Origin: Periconia sp. R9002
Taxonomy: Eukaryota > Ascomycota > Dothideomycetes > Pleosporales > Periconiaceae
Reading direction: 5' to 3'
DNA length: 64,000 nt
Assembly (NCBI GenBank): GCA_023627715.1
Contig: JAMAHW010000056.1
Coordinates: forward strand, 210,758-274,757
Positions 44,709-57,000 of this stretch are shown here, piece after piece. The notes beneath the pieces were generated by a model, which was not told where the DNA came from, did no database searches, and saw nothing but the letters and a program-made list of their open reading frames with translations. Every line of letters begins with the position of its first letter. The first letter of the stretch is position 1. The position numbers and the translations under genes are program-made.

Positions 44709-47700
44709 TGGTCTTGCTGTTCAAAAGCGTTTGGAGGTGTTAATTTCCGACTATTTTGCATTGTTGTCTTTTTCTTGTCAAGTGTGTCGTTGCTTTCTCT
44801 CTGGAAAATCCATCTCTTTTGTGCATCTTGGTCTTCTCCTTCCTCTTCTTCTTTCTCTCTTCTCAACTATGGGATCAAAATTCGGCGCGTAACGAGTGAA
44901 CATGATTCCACGCATGATGATAATGAACATCAACTATATCGAGTTCGTTTGTCCATTCAACACGCTTCCTCCCCTTCATCCATCTCTCCACCCGCCCAAC
45001 TTTCCCATACAAAAGTGAAAAAAGTAACAGCATAAACTCAACCAAGTACTTCAACCCCAAATCCTACACAATTTCATCTCAGAAAACGTCACTCCATTCC
45101 CTCGCGTTCCACACACCTCTCCCTCCCCCTTCTGACTGACACGTTCCAACTCCGTTAGTCTATCTCACAAACAAGATGGTGGTATAAGGGTAGTGGACAA
45201 TCAATATCATTATTCGTCTTTTGATGCGTGACTTCTGTGAGAGGTGGGACGAAGTCGATCTTGGTGTTCTGGCAATGCGGGACAATATATATAGATGTGC
45301 TTCAGGATTGATGGAAAGGTAGGATAAATACGCTGTCGCTGTCGCTCTCGCACGTGTTGTGAGCGAAAAACTCTACGGGGTAATGGGTTGAAATAGGGGT
45401 GTGATAGGACTTTTGGAGGGGTCACTGCTTAGTTGTAGAGATAGAAGTTGGCTATGTCCTTGAGCTTGGTTGTGTGTGTGTTTAGTTCGTGAAGGATTGA
45501 TCTCTGGATTGTGTTATTTGGTTTGTTGTCTGTTTGTCAATGTACGGGTTCTACTCCAATTCATCGTGACGAGTGAGTCAAGATAAACAAAAACACAACA
45601 TTTAAAGCAGCAAAGGGCGACATATAAAGATACCAGGAACATTGAGAAATCAACAACACAACGCGCATGAACCTCAACGATTTAGCACACTGACTTTCAG
45701 GTAGTCGCTGAGGATTTGTTTTCTTGAGGACTTTCTTCTCATCATGCGGTCTTCAGAACCCGGCCAGTTCGCATGGGTTGGAACAAGTATTACTGAGCCC
45801 CTATCTCGTGAGAATGTATGCTTCTTATCTTGTTTATCGTCATCTCAAGTGATACACGCGCAATCTACGACGACACTTCTTAGTTTGATGAGCTGTGCAC
45901 CTCCGTTACTGTTATAGTCAAGCTCTGGGTCCTGGGCGCCAATTCTTGGGCTTGTGGTTGTCTACGACAGGTCTGAAAACAGTGTATTCTCAAGCCAAGG
46001 GAGTCGCATTCAGGGTTTGGTAGCGTTTGATCTTACGCTCTCTTCTATGATGCTCTTCGGCATAGTCTATGAAATTTGTATAACTCATGTCGGCAAGGAT
46101 CGACATGGATGAGAGAATATCCACACATAGCGAGCAAAACCTGCATTGTTCTCTTGAGAATTCCCTGCTCATGGCCAAATGATCGACACCTATAAACTAG
46201 AAGGGACAGTAAGCGTTAGGTCTCTTCCGACTTGAACTTCCTGTAAAGCCCTTTGGGCCCTTCGGGCCCTTCGGACGCCCCCACCATCTTCCGAATCTCG
46301 AAATCCGGCTTTTTCGCTAAGCTGAACATCTTCCACCTCCGATACCTACAAGCTCTATGGCGACGCACGACATGACGAATCGCGACTCATTTCGTGTCGT
46401 ACGAATTCAATAGCCTTTCTCGTATCCTTTCGCCTATGAGACCCTTTATTGCCATGACCACTATTCAGGTTTCGGAGCAGGATTTAAGCAGCACGATGCA
46501 CACCGAATCAGTCAAGCGGTGGTGACCCACCCGCAGCTGCGGAAAAGCGAAAATGACGAGCAGATGCATTTCCTGCTTAAGCAGCTATCAGAATAGGCAG
46601 ATCCCTGCCTGCGTAGCCTGCGGATCTGTACGGGTCTGTCTCGTGCCGTACTATCCCGCAGTCAGCCCTTCGTTTATGAAAACCTGCTGCAGCTCGAGCA
46701 TGCGCTCTATACCCCCAGCTCGCATATCGTTGATATCTATTCCTATCGGCAACCCCAGTACATACAGCACAGCACAGCACATCCAGCACAACACACCAAG
46801 CATAGTGCATGCATAGGAAATGGCTCCAAAGATCCGGTTTTCGGGCTCTCCATCAGCATGTTGCATACATGGTACATGTCAAGCTCCCTCTTGCCGGAAA
46901 TCCCGGGAAATGGTCTCGACTGCAGATTCACCGCGCTGGGTCGCTCTGATCAAAACTTACAACCTGTCTCGAGAAACAAGAACCCCCGCAAAGTGCAGAT
47001 ACTCTGGTTTCATATCGGAACCTTGTTCTATCATTGCCTTGTTTTGACTTAACGTGGAGTTAGAATAGTATCTTGATAGTGCTGATCGTTTACAACTGTG
47101 TTCGTATATCATTCTGGTTGAGGAAAGTGAAAGTATTATCATGTACCTAGAAGGTGCTTGTAGTGCACAGCTAATTATGCATTTCCCATACATCCGTATA
47201 CAAAGGTCTCAAGTTTCTGCCAGTATATCTTGAACCCGACAAGCCATACATGCCCTTCCTTCCCTGCATATGCCAGCGTGACAAGCCCAAGCCCAACCCG
47301 CATGCAATGCATGCAGTACATCAATGTCTATTTTATCTCTCGGGTGCATGCCGTCTCCATGCCGAGATGGTCTTCCAGAACATCCGAGCAAGAGATGCGA
47401 ACGCTGCTGGCGGCTGGCGGAGCCGTCTTTCGGGAAGACGTCCACTGCCCTACACGGAATTTTCTCCACTTTTGCTCTCCTTCTGGTTGTGGGGAAGTGT
47501 AAAGGGTTGGGAAGTGAGGGCGCTGTTGCTGGGAACAGCCTTGTTCTCAGTCTCCCTCGGCCGAGGGCGTGGGTCTTGATGCAAGGTTGACACATTGTTA
47601 CCGTATGGATGTTTTGGGTACAATACGCAATGCACTAGAGTAATAGGTGTGCATGGATGGCAGTAGGTTATGCAGAGTACCGGATTTTCGTGTAAAGGGC

Positions 47701-48214
47701 ATTCGAAGCCGAGATCACTGCGTAAAGAACTCGCGAGTGAGAGGTTGCAAGGAGCATAGGTAACTATGTGAGCTATGCAGATGAGAAGACAAAGGAAGTC
47801 ACCAAGTATTAGACAGATTTTTTTTAACTTTTCGCATTGATCTATGAAATTAATTGCAAAGGGGAGAAAGAGCAATACAGGCCGCAATTCAAGTATTGCC
47901 CTTCACTCCCCCATGCGGCGATTTTGTGAGTCGCAGACTCGGTACAAGATAAGAAGAGAAAAGAGAGTAAGGAAACAAAAAGTGAGATACAAAAAGACCC
48001 AAACGAATGAACCAGGATCTGAGAAAACCAACGACGCCCCGAGCTGACCACGATCTATTACCCACATTGAAGCAGAAAACGCCTTGCTATATGTGCAAAT
48101 TGAAACCTTCTAAACTCCCACAGGCCCATTATTCAACTCTTGAATGTGGAACTGTATGCTGTGAAAAACTGTAAAAAAGAAATCGAAGACCAGTCTGTAT
48201 GCATGCGAATCAAT
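44709..48214. other. Intergenic spacer, convergent
   Basis: 3.5 kb between the 3' ends of the GCNA-like gene (plus) and the polyketide synthase (minus). A GGGCCCTTC repeat occurs at about 46256-46274. Short frames (the longest 145 codons at 47450-47887, minus) carry no recognisable domain and no supporting splice pattern. Confidence 0.45.
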
Positions 48215-51200
48215 TTATAGCTTCAGCCCTTTACGAATGAGGTTGCCCAATGTTACACCCTGGGAAGATGTCAGTAAGAATTTCGTATAGTAGTGTTGGG
48301 AGTTGGACTTACATGTGCACCCTTCATCATTGTGAAGTGATTTCCCCCCATGACAGCATACTCGAAATTCTCCTTGGGCAGTAGCTGTGCCCAACCGTTG
48401 TCATCAAAGACAGTGCGATTGTTGAGGAGCCATTTCATGGGAGCTGGGTCCTCTCCCTCTCCGGGAGGAGGACGTGGGTCGTCAGGGTTAGGGCAAACAC
48501 CATCAGTGCACCAGATAGCGAGGACCGGTGGTGCCCTCTTGGGGTCCATGGGGATCGGGTCATAATCCTTCAGATTCTGGATAGCGGCAGCGAAATGAGG
48601 AAGAAGCCACGATGGTGTACCACCGGGCTTTCCGGTACCGAGGAGACCAATTTGATCGAAGAAGATGTGAAGCCTGGCGGGAAGAGGATCGAGAGCGACA
48701 GGGCAAGGAGCGTCGATGAGTACTAAACTCTCGACCTTGTCTCCCGAGTTAACCAGTTGCTGGGTCACTTCATAGGCCATGACACCGCCCGCTGACCAAC
48801 CACCGATCAAGTAGGGTCCTTCAGGCTGACGGCGCTTGATCTCGGCAAGGTACAGGGCAGACACTCCCTCAACCCCCGATGTCCACTTTTCGGGAGCCTT
48901 CATAAAGGGACAATTCAGTCCGTAAACAGCCATGGAAGGATGAATATTAGGAATCGAGACATAGGAGGTAGCGCTGCCGGAGCCATCAGGAATGAGGAAG
49001 AACTTCTTCGTAGCAGTCTTCGCGTTTCCCTGAAGAAGCACGGAGGTAGCAGGTGGAAGGTTCGAAACATCAACCACCTTTGCAAGCTTCTTGTTGACTT
49101 CGGACAGCGCTGGAGGCTTCGTAGGCTTGATTGGTTTGCTATTGGCCTTGGGGGAGCTAACCACTTGTTGCTGCTGCACCTTCGGTCGCATTCCAAGAGC
49201 ATTCTCAATGTCTTCGATAGTGACGTTCGTGGTCAGAAATTCGGATGGCAGATCAATGCCAGTCTGCTCACGGAGGGCACTGAGGATAGTAAGACTCATG
49301 AGAGAGTCCATACCCATCTCAGAGAGATCAAGTTTGTCGGTAATCTCCGATACATCAACTCCCATCTCCTCCGCAACAATCTTGCGAGCGAGGCTCGGGG
49401 CGCCATCCGTAGTCACAGGCAGCTCGGAGATTTTTTCAGTATCCTTGCCGGCAACGCTGGGAGCTGAGCTAGCAGGCGTACTGGTGTCACCAACTCCATC
49501 AGGAGTCGACAGATCAGCACTATCATCGGTCGTATCGGACTCTGCGTCATCAACAACAGGTGCATCACCATCAAACTGTGAAAAGTACTTTTTCATCTCT
49601 CCGACAGTGGCATAATCGGTGAAGAGAGTGGAACTGATATCCAACTCCAGATCCTCACGGAATTTGGCCGAGATGGTCAGAGACATAAGGGAGTCAACCC
49701 CAAGATTCTCAAAAGCGGCTTCTTCGACCAGCTCCGACATGTCAACATCTGTTTCCTCTGCGATGATCTTCATGACGCGAGAGACCACAGAGTTGGCGGC
49801 TGCCTTGGGGCGAGGAGCTGGCTTCGCAGCTTTAGCCACTTTTTGAGATGGTTTAGCAGGGGCTTTGATAGATGGTACGGCGACAGCTGCTTTGGTTGGG
49901 GCAGCCTTGGCTGGGGCAGAGTTCGATGCGCCTTTGGCAGCTCCGGGAGGTGGTAGCATGACATTGAGAGCCCGACGGGGGATGTTCTGGAACTTGAGGC
50001 CCAAGACTACGCCAATGACTTCTCCCTTTTCCATGATATAAACATCTCCTACAGAGACGTTGTTGGGAGCAGGCTGCATGCGAACGTATGAGCGGTATTC
50101 GGCGTCGGGCGAAAGTTTCTTGGAGATCTTGACGGATCCCCAGCCATGGGAAATGTACACTGAATTCTCAGAATCAAGGTGATCAGAAGCGTTGACGATG
50201 AAACCAGAAAGATGAGCCAAACTGTCAATCCAGTAGGGCGAGCAGAAGAATTCACCATCAGCCGGAGTGGTTTGGAACTTGACAGAGGCAGTGGCCTCGG
50301 TTGTCTTTCCATCGAGGATGACCTCCTCCATTCCGCGATAGTTGTCTGCGTATGTGACAAGCGCTTTGAAGAGCTTGTAGGCCATGCCACGAAGGACTTT
50401 GTGGGCAGCTCCAGTTTGAAGCTTCTGAGTGAGAAGATCAATCTGTGTTTGAACCATGAACTGCGTACGGGCCCACTCTTCCTTCCAAACATTGACATCT
50501 TCGTACTTCACACTGCCGTGCGCGTGTTCAGCAAGGACCTTCGAACCATCGGCGGTGACGGTGCGGAACTTGAGGGATACCTGATTTAGATCGAGATCCG
50601 CAGTAGCCTCAATTTGCAAGTGCTGCCCATGTGCCGGAGGGGGATACTGTGGGATCAGGCCCTTGATAACCTCCATAGTTGACACATTCAGACCAGGAGT
50701 TGGCACCTTAGGACGCAGCTGCTTGTACAGGTAATCCGCAATTGTCATGGCCTGATCCGCATACAGAGAAGATGGGCAGAAAGGATTGCCGTTGACCTGG
50801 TGGCCGGTGATCGTGGCTTTCAGTTGAGGGACCGAAAGATCCGACTGGACAACCACAGTTCCAGAGTTTGCGTGAAGTTCTTCACGAACAATACGCTGGC
50901 AAGACGTGGTGGAAAGCTTGGACTGAATCTCTACAGGGGCCTCAATGGCCTTTGGCTCAGCAACCTTGGGTGCTTCACCCTTGGTAAGTGTCCAGTTGTT
51001 GTGATAATCGAGCCAGTACTTTTTAGCGTCGAAGGAGTAGGTTGGCAGTGTGAGAAGTTCCTGCGCATCATTGAAGCTCTTGTGATACTCATTGAAGTCG
51101 ATGTATACGCCAGCAAGGTAGAGTGTAGCGATGCTGTTTGAGAGCGTCTTCCATGGATCCTCGTTGCGACGAAGTGACCCAGCGGTGCAAGGCGAGTTTC

Positions 51201-54200
51201 CAAGTGAAGCCTTGACCATTCCACTGCAGACAGGATGAGCACCTATCTCGACCCAGGCGGTCTTGTCGTCGAAGGTCTTTTCATCTTTACCGGTGCTGAG
51301 AGCACTCCAGAAGTCGACCGTCTCGCGAGCGTGACGAGCAAGATAGTCAGGACCGAAAGTGCCTGCTTCACGGATGACCTCGCCAGTCAATGGTGACAGG
51401 ACTGGAATTTCGGGTGCATTGAAAGTAACAGCAGCCGCGATACCCTTGAACTTTTCCAGGATAGGCTCAACTTGAGCGGAGTGGAAGGCAAAAGGTACGT
51501 TCAACTTAGTGGCTTTGAATCCTTTGCTGCCGAGCAGCTCGCTCGTAGAGCCCACGACATCGACAGTTCCACAAAGAACCGTCTCTTCAGGTCCATTGAT
51601 GCAAGCAACTTCAGTCATTTTATCCCCAAGAGCCTCGCGAATTGTCTGAACGTTGCCCTTGACAGCAAGCATTCCATGGGTGTGAGCGGTGCACATTTGC
51701 TCTAGGAGCTGAGCACGACGACCGACCAGGAGAATCATGTCGCTGGCGGAAAGGACACCAGCAACGTGTAGAGCAGCGTATTCGCCAAGGCTGTGGCCAA
51801 CAACAGTTGTGGGCTTCACACCCCAAGATCCCCACATGCGAGCAAGTGCGACTTGAATGCAAGACATACCAAGTTGAACAACCACAGGAGAAAGGGTTGC
51901 CACATCGGTGCCATCTAGCAAGGGAAGGATAGACGGAAGTTGATGAAGACGAGCAAGGTTATCGAGCTGATCAATATCTGCCTTGAAGCTTTCCAAATCT
52001 TCGTAAAGTTGCCTGCCAAGGGCAGTGTACTGCGAGCCTTGTCCAGTGAAAGTGAAGGCTGTCTTGGTAGGAACCATAGCAATAGGACTGTAGCTGTCCT
52101 TCAGTTGAGCCTCCAGAGCACCCTTGACCTTGCTGATGTCGTCAACACAGACTGCAACACGATAGTTATGTTGGATGCGGCGTGCTGTAGTAGTGTAGGA
52201 CAAGCTTGTAAGCGTTGTTTCAGGGTTCTCATCAAGGAACTGAATAAGGTTGTGGATGTTGGTCTTGAGTGAAGCAATAGACCTGGCGGAGACGGTCACA
52301 GTTTGCATTCCTCTGGGGTCAACGGCCGCAGGGCGAAGGGGAAGTGGGCCATCCTCAAGGATAATAGCAGTGTTACCACCGGCAGCAGAGAAATTGTTGA
52401 GGAAGATCCTGCGAGGCTCGGCACCCTTTCGGGGGAAGGCCACCTGCTTCGTCTCAATGTGAACGTTGCGTTGGAGAAGGTCCTTGGGGAAGGTTTTGTT
52501 CATGACACCTTTGATGCCGACATTGGCAGGAATAGCATTCTTCTTCATCATCATGAGGACTTTCACCAAAGAGTTGATGCCAGATGCAGCTTCGCCGTGA
52601 CCAATATTGGCTTTGATGGCGCCGAGATGGAGGGTCTGATCAGGGCGACGCTGGCGGTGCCGGGGGGCGAAGGCATTGGTAACCGAGGTCATTTCAATGC
52701 CATCACCAGCTTGAGTACCTGTGCCATGCATCTCAACGTAGCTAATGTCATGTGCGTCTATTCCGGCGTTGGCAAGAACCTTCTTGTACAGGAATTCTTG
52801 GGCACCTGCGTGAGGGTGTGTGATAGACACTGCCTCTGCACTGTGGTTGGTAGCAGCACCAAGGATGCAACCCAGGATGTTATCCTTGTCGGCCACGGCA
52901 TCCTCGTAGCGCTTCAGGATGACGGTGCCACAACCATCACCACGGCAGTAACCATCGGCGTCGTTGTCGTAGGTTTTGCAGCTGCCTGTTTTAGACAAGA
53001 ACTGACCCTTGCTGAGACCAGCGAAAATATCAGGGTTGGTCAGGACGTTGAGCCCACCGGCACATGCAGTATCGCAGTCTCCGGCCCACAGAGAGGTACA
53101 GGCCAACTGGATCGCTGCGAGGGATGAAGAACAGGCAGTATCGATGCTGTAAGAAGGACCAGAAAACTTGAAGTAATAGTTGATCCTTCCGGGCGCGAAC
53201 GCACGTACACCACCCGTGATGAAGTACGTATCGACGTTTTCAGCAGCGTTAATTTCACGCCAATCATCCGAAGTTTGGCCATAGAAAGTGCCAATGCGGT
53301 GCAACTTCGTAGATGGAGTTCGGTTCGGAACGTAGCCAGACATCTCCAAAGCTTCATAAGCAGTTGTGAGAGCTAAGCGGCCCATGGGATCAGTCTGAGC
53401 CGCCTCTCGCGGCGACATATTGAAGAATCGAGGATCGAATAGACCGGGCTCGTCAATGAAGCAACCGTAAGGCGTGTGGCTCTTGTTCTTGCCTTTGCCA
53501 CTGGGATCACAGTGGGCATTTGCATCGAAACGATCAGATGGAACCTCGCGGTGAACATCAAGACCCTTTTCAAGAAGTTCCCAGAGCTTTTCATGAGTAG
53601 CGGCACCGGGGAAACGACCAGACATGCCAACGATGGCAATCTTGTCACTCTGAGTATGGCCCTGGGAGTGCTTTGTTTGCACAACCCATGCGCCTTGGTC
53701 TACGACGGTGACCGAAGATTGTCCACCTGCTTTGAGAGCAGATACCAGACTGTTGGCAACATTGGACATGCCTACAGCAAAGACCGTAGATTCAGAACTG
53801 CCGGAAGATGTCACCTGATTGATGGTCTCTTCAAGGAGGCTATCCCATCGGATGGGATGAAGAAGGATTTCACGCAGAGCACTGCGGATCAGTTCCAAAG
53901 CGTTCGTTGCAGAGTGACATTTTCCATCGACAGCAGAGTGGACTAGGGCTTGTGGGCGGTGAGACTTGAAAAGCTGTGCAGTTACACTAGGAATTATGCG
54001 TTCGATGTTGGTCTCGTCGTAGATATGCGAGGCGTGGTATGGTGCGTAAACGGGAATAGGAACCCTTGTGCTGTTCTTGAAAGCATCGCATTCTTGAAAT
54101 AGACGTTTCGTTGTGGATGGGGGGCCGCTGATGGTGATTGCCATCACACTAACGGCGCTGACGTATGCTTGGGCAGATGCAGAGATATTTCGCTCTAGGT

Positions 54201-54806
54201 GGAAGTCTGCGATGGCCTTTTTTGCATCAGTCTCGGATATTCCCGTGACGATGATCGACCAGCTCTCCTTATCATCCGTGGACCTCTCGAGGGCGCTTTT
54301 CGCGCCACTGGCGCAAATACCTGCGCGGAAGGCAAGGCGAACAGCCTCAACGCCCAGGAGAACCAACTCGTCTAGAGTCTTCGCCGATGCAACTGCAGAT
54401 GCTGCTATCAGACCGGTGCAAAGACCTAGGACCCTCACGTTCGCGAGGTTTGGTTGCTGCGTCGGATTATCACCGTAAAATCTATTGCCGTCAGTTGAGC
54501 TCGTCTCCCTACGACTTGTGAAACATACCCAATGTAATGAGCAAGCTGCGCAAGGGTTACCATGCACGACTCTAACTCTGGTATCTTCACACCCTTTTGA
54601 TAGTACTGTTCTACCAGATCATTCATGGTGAGGAAGTCAGGAATCTGCTCACGTTGCGGTCGTGGCAGCTTCTGCACTTCCTCACGAAGAATCACACTGG
54701 TCCGCTCCAAAAATGTGACGAGCGATGCATTGCTCTTGTAAGTGCACGCCTTCCGCAAGAGCGGATACTGGTCGGCAGTCTGGTCTCCAAAGATGAGGAC
54801 GTTCAT
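48215..54806 (-). CDS. Non-reducing polyketide synthase (SAT-KS-AT-PT-ACP-ACP-TE), pigment type
   Basis: Exons 54806-54529, 54481-48313 and 48259-48215 encode 2163 residues, the size of fungal melanin/naphthopyrone synthases. The starter-unit transacylase domain opens VLIFGDQTADQYPLLRK and has its GLCTG cysteine at about 114. Others: ketosynthase DTACSSS (Cys ~543), malonyl transferase GHSLGEY (Ser ~990), product template His ~1320 (GHQVNGNPFCPSS) and Asp ~1512 (YWIDSLAHLSGF), two carrier domains (Ser ~1690 in GVDSLMS, Ser ~1819 in GMDSLMS), and a Claisen-cyclase thioesterase (GGWSAGG Ser ~1989, GGNHFTMMKG). No reducing domains. Likely product is tetrahydroxynaphthalene or a heptaketide naphthopyrone for wall pigment; the sequence alone does not decide. 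Every active-site residue checked is intact. No reductase, dehydratase, laccase or regulator gene lies nearby. Confidence 0.95.
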
Positions 54807-57000
54807 TATTGCGGCGGTGGTATATGGTTATATTAAAGTAAAGAATATGAAAATGAGGGAGTGAGAAGACAAAGTCGACCAAGGCGACGAGAAGAACTTC
54901 TGATATGAAGTCTGTCGTTGTTATAGAGGATCGGAGAAGGTTTTGAAGTCTTCTATATCCGGATGGGGGTTGAGTTGAGGATAGTTCTCTGGGGAAGCCT
55001 TTACAACAAGGGGATAAAGGTACTTGATCAGGGAGATGCCTCAGAGACTGTTGCGAGATTGAACTGAATGAAGGAGGGTGGATTGTCGAGCACTCTATAT
55101 TTGTAGGGAAATCAGCTCCTGGCAAGTATGGAAACAAGGATAGTAGGACATGCTAGGATCGCGCGATGACAAGCGTGCTGTGTGTACCGGATCCATGAAA
55201 GCTCAGATACGGGGCCCATGCACTACCACACGAGTACAACAGCAACATGTGAAGTGGAATGGTAAAGTGGAGCAACCCTCAATACTTCCCCGGTTGGTGC
55301 TTGTCATGATTCCGAGGAGTGACGGCGTCCAGAGCCCGGACGTTCTCCGTCAGCACATGCGTCGCTATGATTAGACGATTCACGCTAGACATGCTATCCA
55401 GCCGCTGGGGTGTTGAGCATGCGAGCCCATGCGTCAAGAGAGATAGCATAGATGCGACGTGGGAACTGTGTGGTAGTCAGGGCGCTGTCTCGAGGTTCGG
55501 ATTGACTGGTCGGGTCGGGTCCCCATGTGCCGGGGTAGGTATGGAGTCCGTGTTTCTGTCAATAATGTCTGCTAACATAAGATTCCATACGCAAAGGGGA
55601 TTAGATTAGCGGCAATCATAATACACATTCAAAAGATGAATTCATTACGCGGTGGACTGCTAGATAGTTTAATGGGGGTTACTGTTTAAAGAACTGCCGC
55701 GCCGTAGAGGATGCACTACGAAACACAAACAGGACCCCCAGGCTTCTCAGGTCGAGCATGTTAATGCTCCTCTTTGTGTTTGATCCATCAATTGTCGATT
55801 TCTGAATCGCTGCACTTGATTGGCAAATACTCGCATGCCCGCAGCCATACCTATTGCTGGTTGACCTCGGTATCCGAGGCCATGGACCAAATGAGTGGGT
55901 ACGTATGGGTACCTGAGCCTTGCGAGATACATATCTTGCATAGTACGGGTAGAAGCATGGTAAGCCGGATGAAGTCGTGTGGCGAGTGAACACTGAGGAC
56001 CATGATCTGGGAGGTGACCATGGGTGCTAGAGCCTGTCTGTCTGTATGCACCTTGGAAGGCATGCTACGAGGGTTCCAGCAGAAGATCAACCTAATAGGA
56101 CATCGCAAGCGGTGAATTGAAGCTCAATGCAGCTAGCTTGACCGTACGACGAGCCAGGTACGGGAGCGGTAAAGGCTCACTTTTTCTATGGAACAGGTAC
56201 AATGGTGACTCGGGCAGGATACCGGTAGTCCCACGGGTCATATTCGGGGGGCAAAGGTTTCTTGTGTTTGACCATTGTAGATAGAGCGTGGCCCCTCCCA
56301 CGAATGGCGCAATTCGATGGGAATGGACGTCTGGAGGCCTTTGCAATATGCTATAACAACTGATACGGAAAGAGCTATTTTCGCCTTCAGCAATTCAATA
56401 CGCTGTGGATGAGAAATTTTGGGATAGTGGGTTTAGTCTGCTGTGATGCTGATGATGATAATGATGATTAGTTTCCGCTCAACTCGGTCTCCCCACATTG
56501 GGTACACGGCTACGGCTGAAGACGCTCGAAGCCGTGGATAACCTATAAAGTGCATGAAGGCTGAGGTTGTTGTTCCACGTATTTGCATAATCTGGACGTC
56601 CTCGACATGACCCTGACAAGATGGAGAGCCGTGGTCGTGCATTCACTAATTCAGCTGGGCTCACGTCGACATGGGCTCCTCTTTTTGCCGCCGGGAGCAA
56701 GCGATGAGGCGTGGGATCGGATCTGGGAGAGGCAAAAGATAAGAAAACCGCTCCAGAAGCAAGACATGATTGTGGCAATGCATGCCGGCATGGCCATCTT
56801 GGTGTATCAGGTCGACTGTGTGTAGAGATCAACTTCCACTTGATGATGGATTAGAGAAGGCCGCCCCTCGCCAAGGCCCTTTAGCCACTTTCGGAACCCC
56901 GCCGGAGTTTCTGATAGGCCGCAGCCAACCTCATCATTCCAGACAATCTCATCTCATGTCATCTCCTACACTCTACACGAACAGACACAATTCACGCGTA
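54807..57000. other. Polyketide synthase promoter and spacer
   Basis: The gene's leader side is pyrimidine-rich on the minus strand. A TATA-like AAATATAGAG lies near 55094-55103 on the minus strand, about 290 bp upstream of the ATG. A TGATGA-rich run sits near 56442-56468. No ORF here is recognisable. Confidence 0.4.

Noticed and set aside
47450..47887. 145-codon minus-strand frame beside the polyketide synthase, as a possible pathway gene
   Set aside because: No domain, irregular composition and no intron pattern; not a reductase, dehydratase or regulator.
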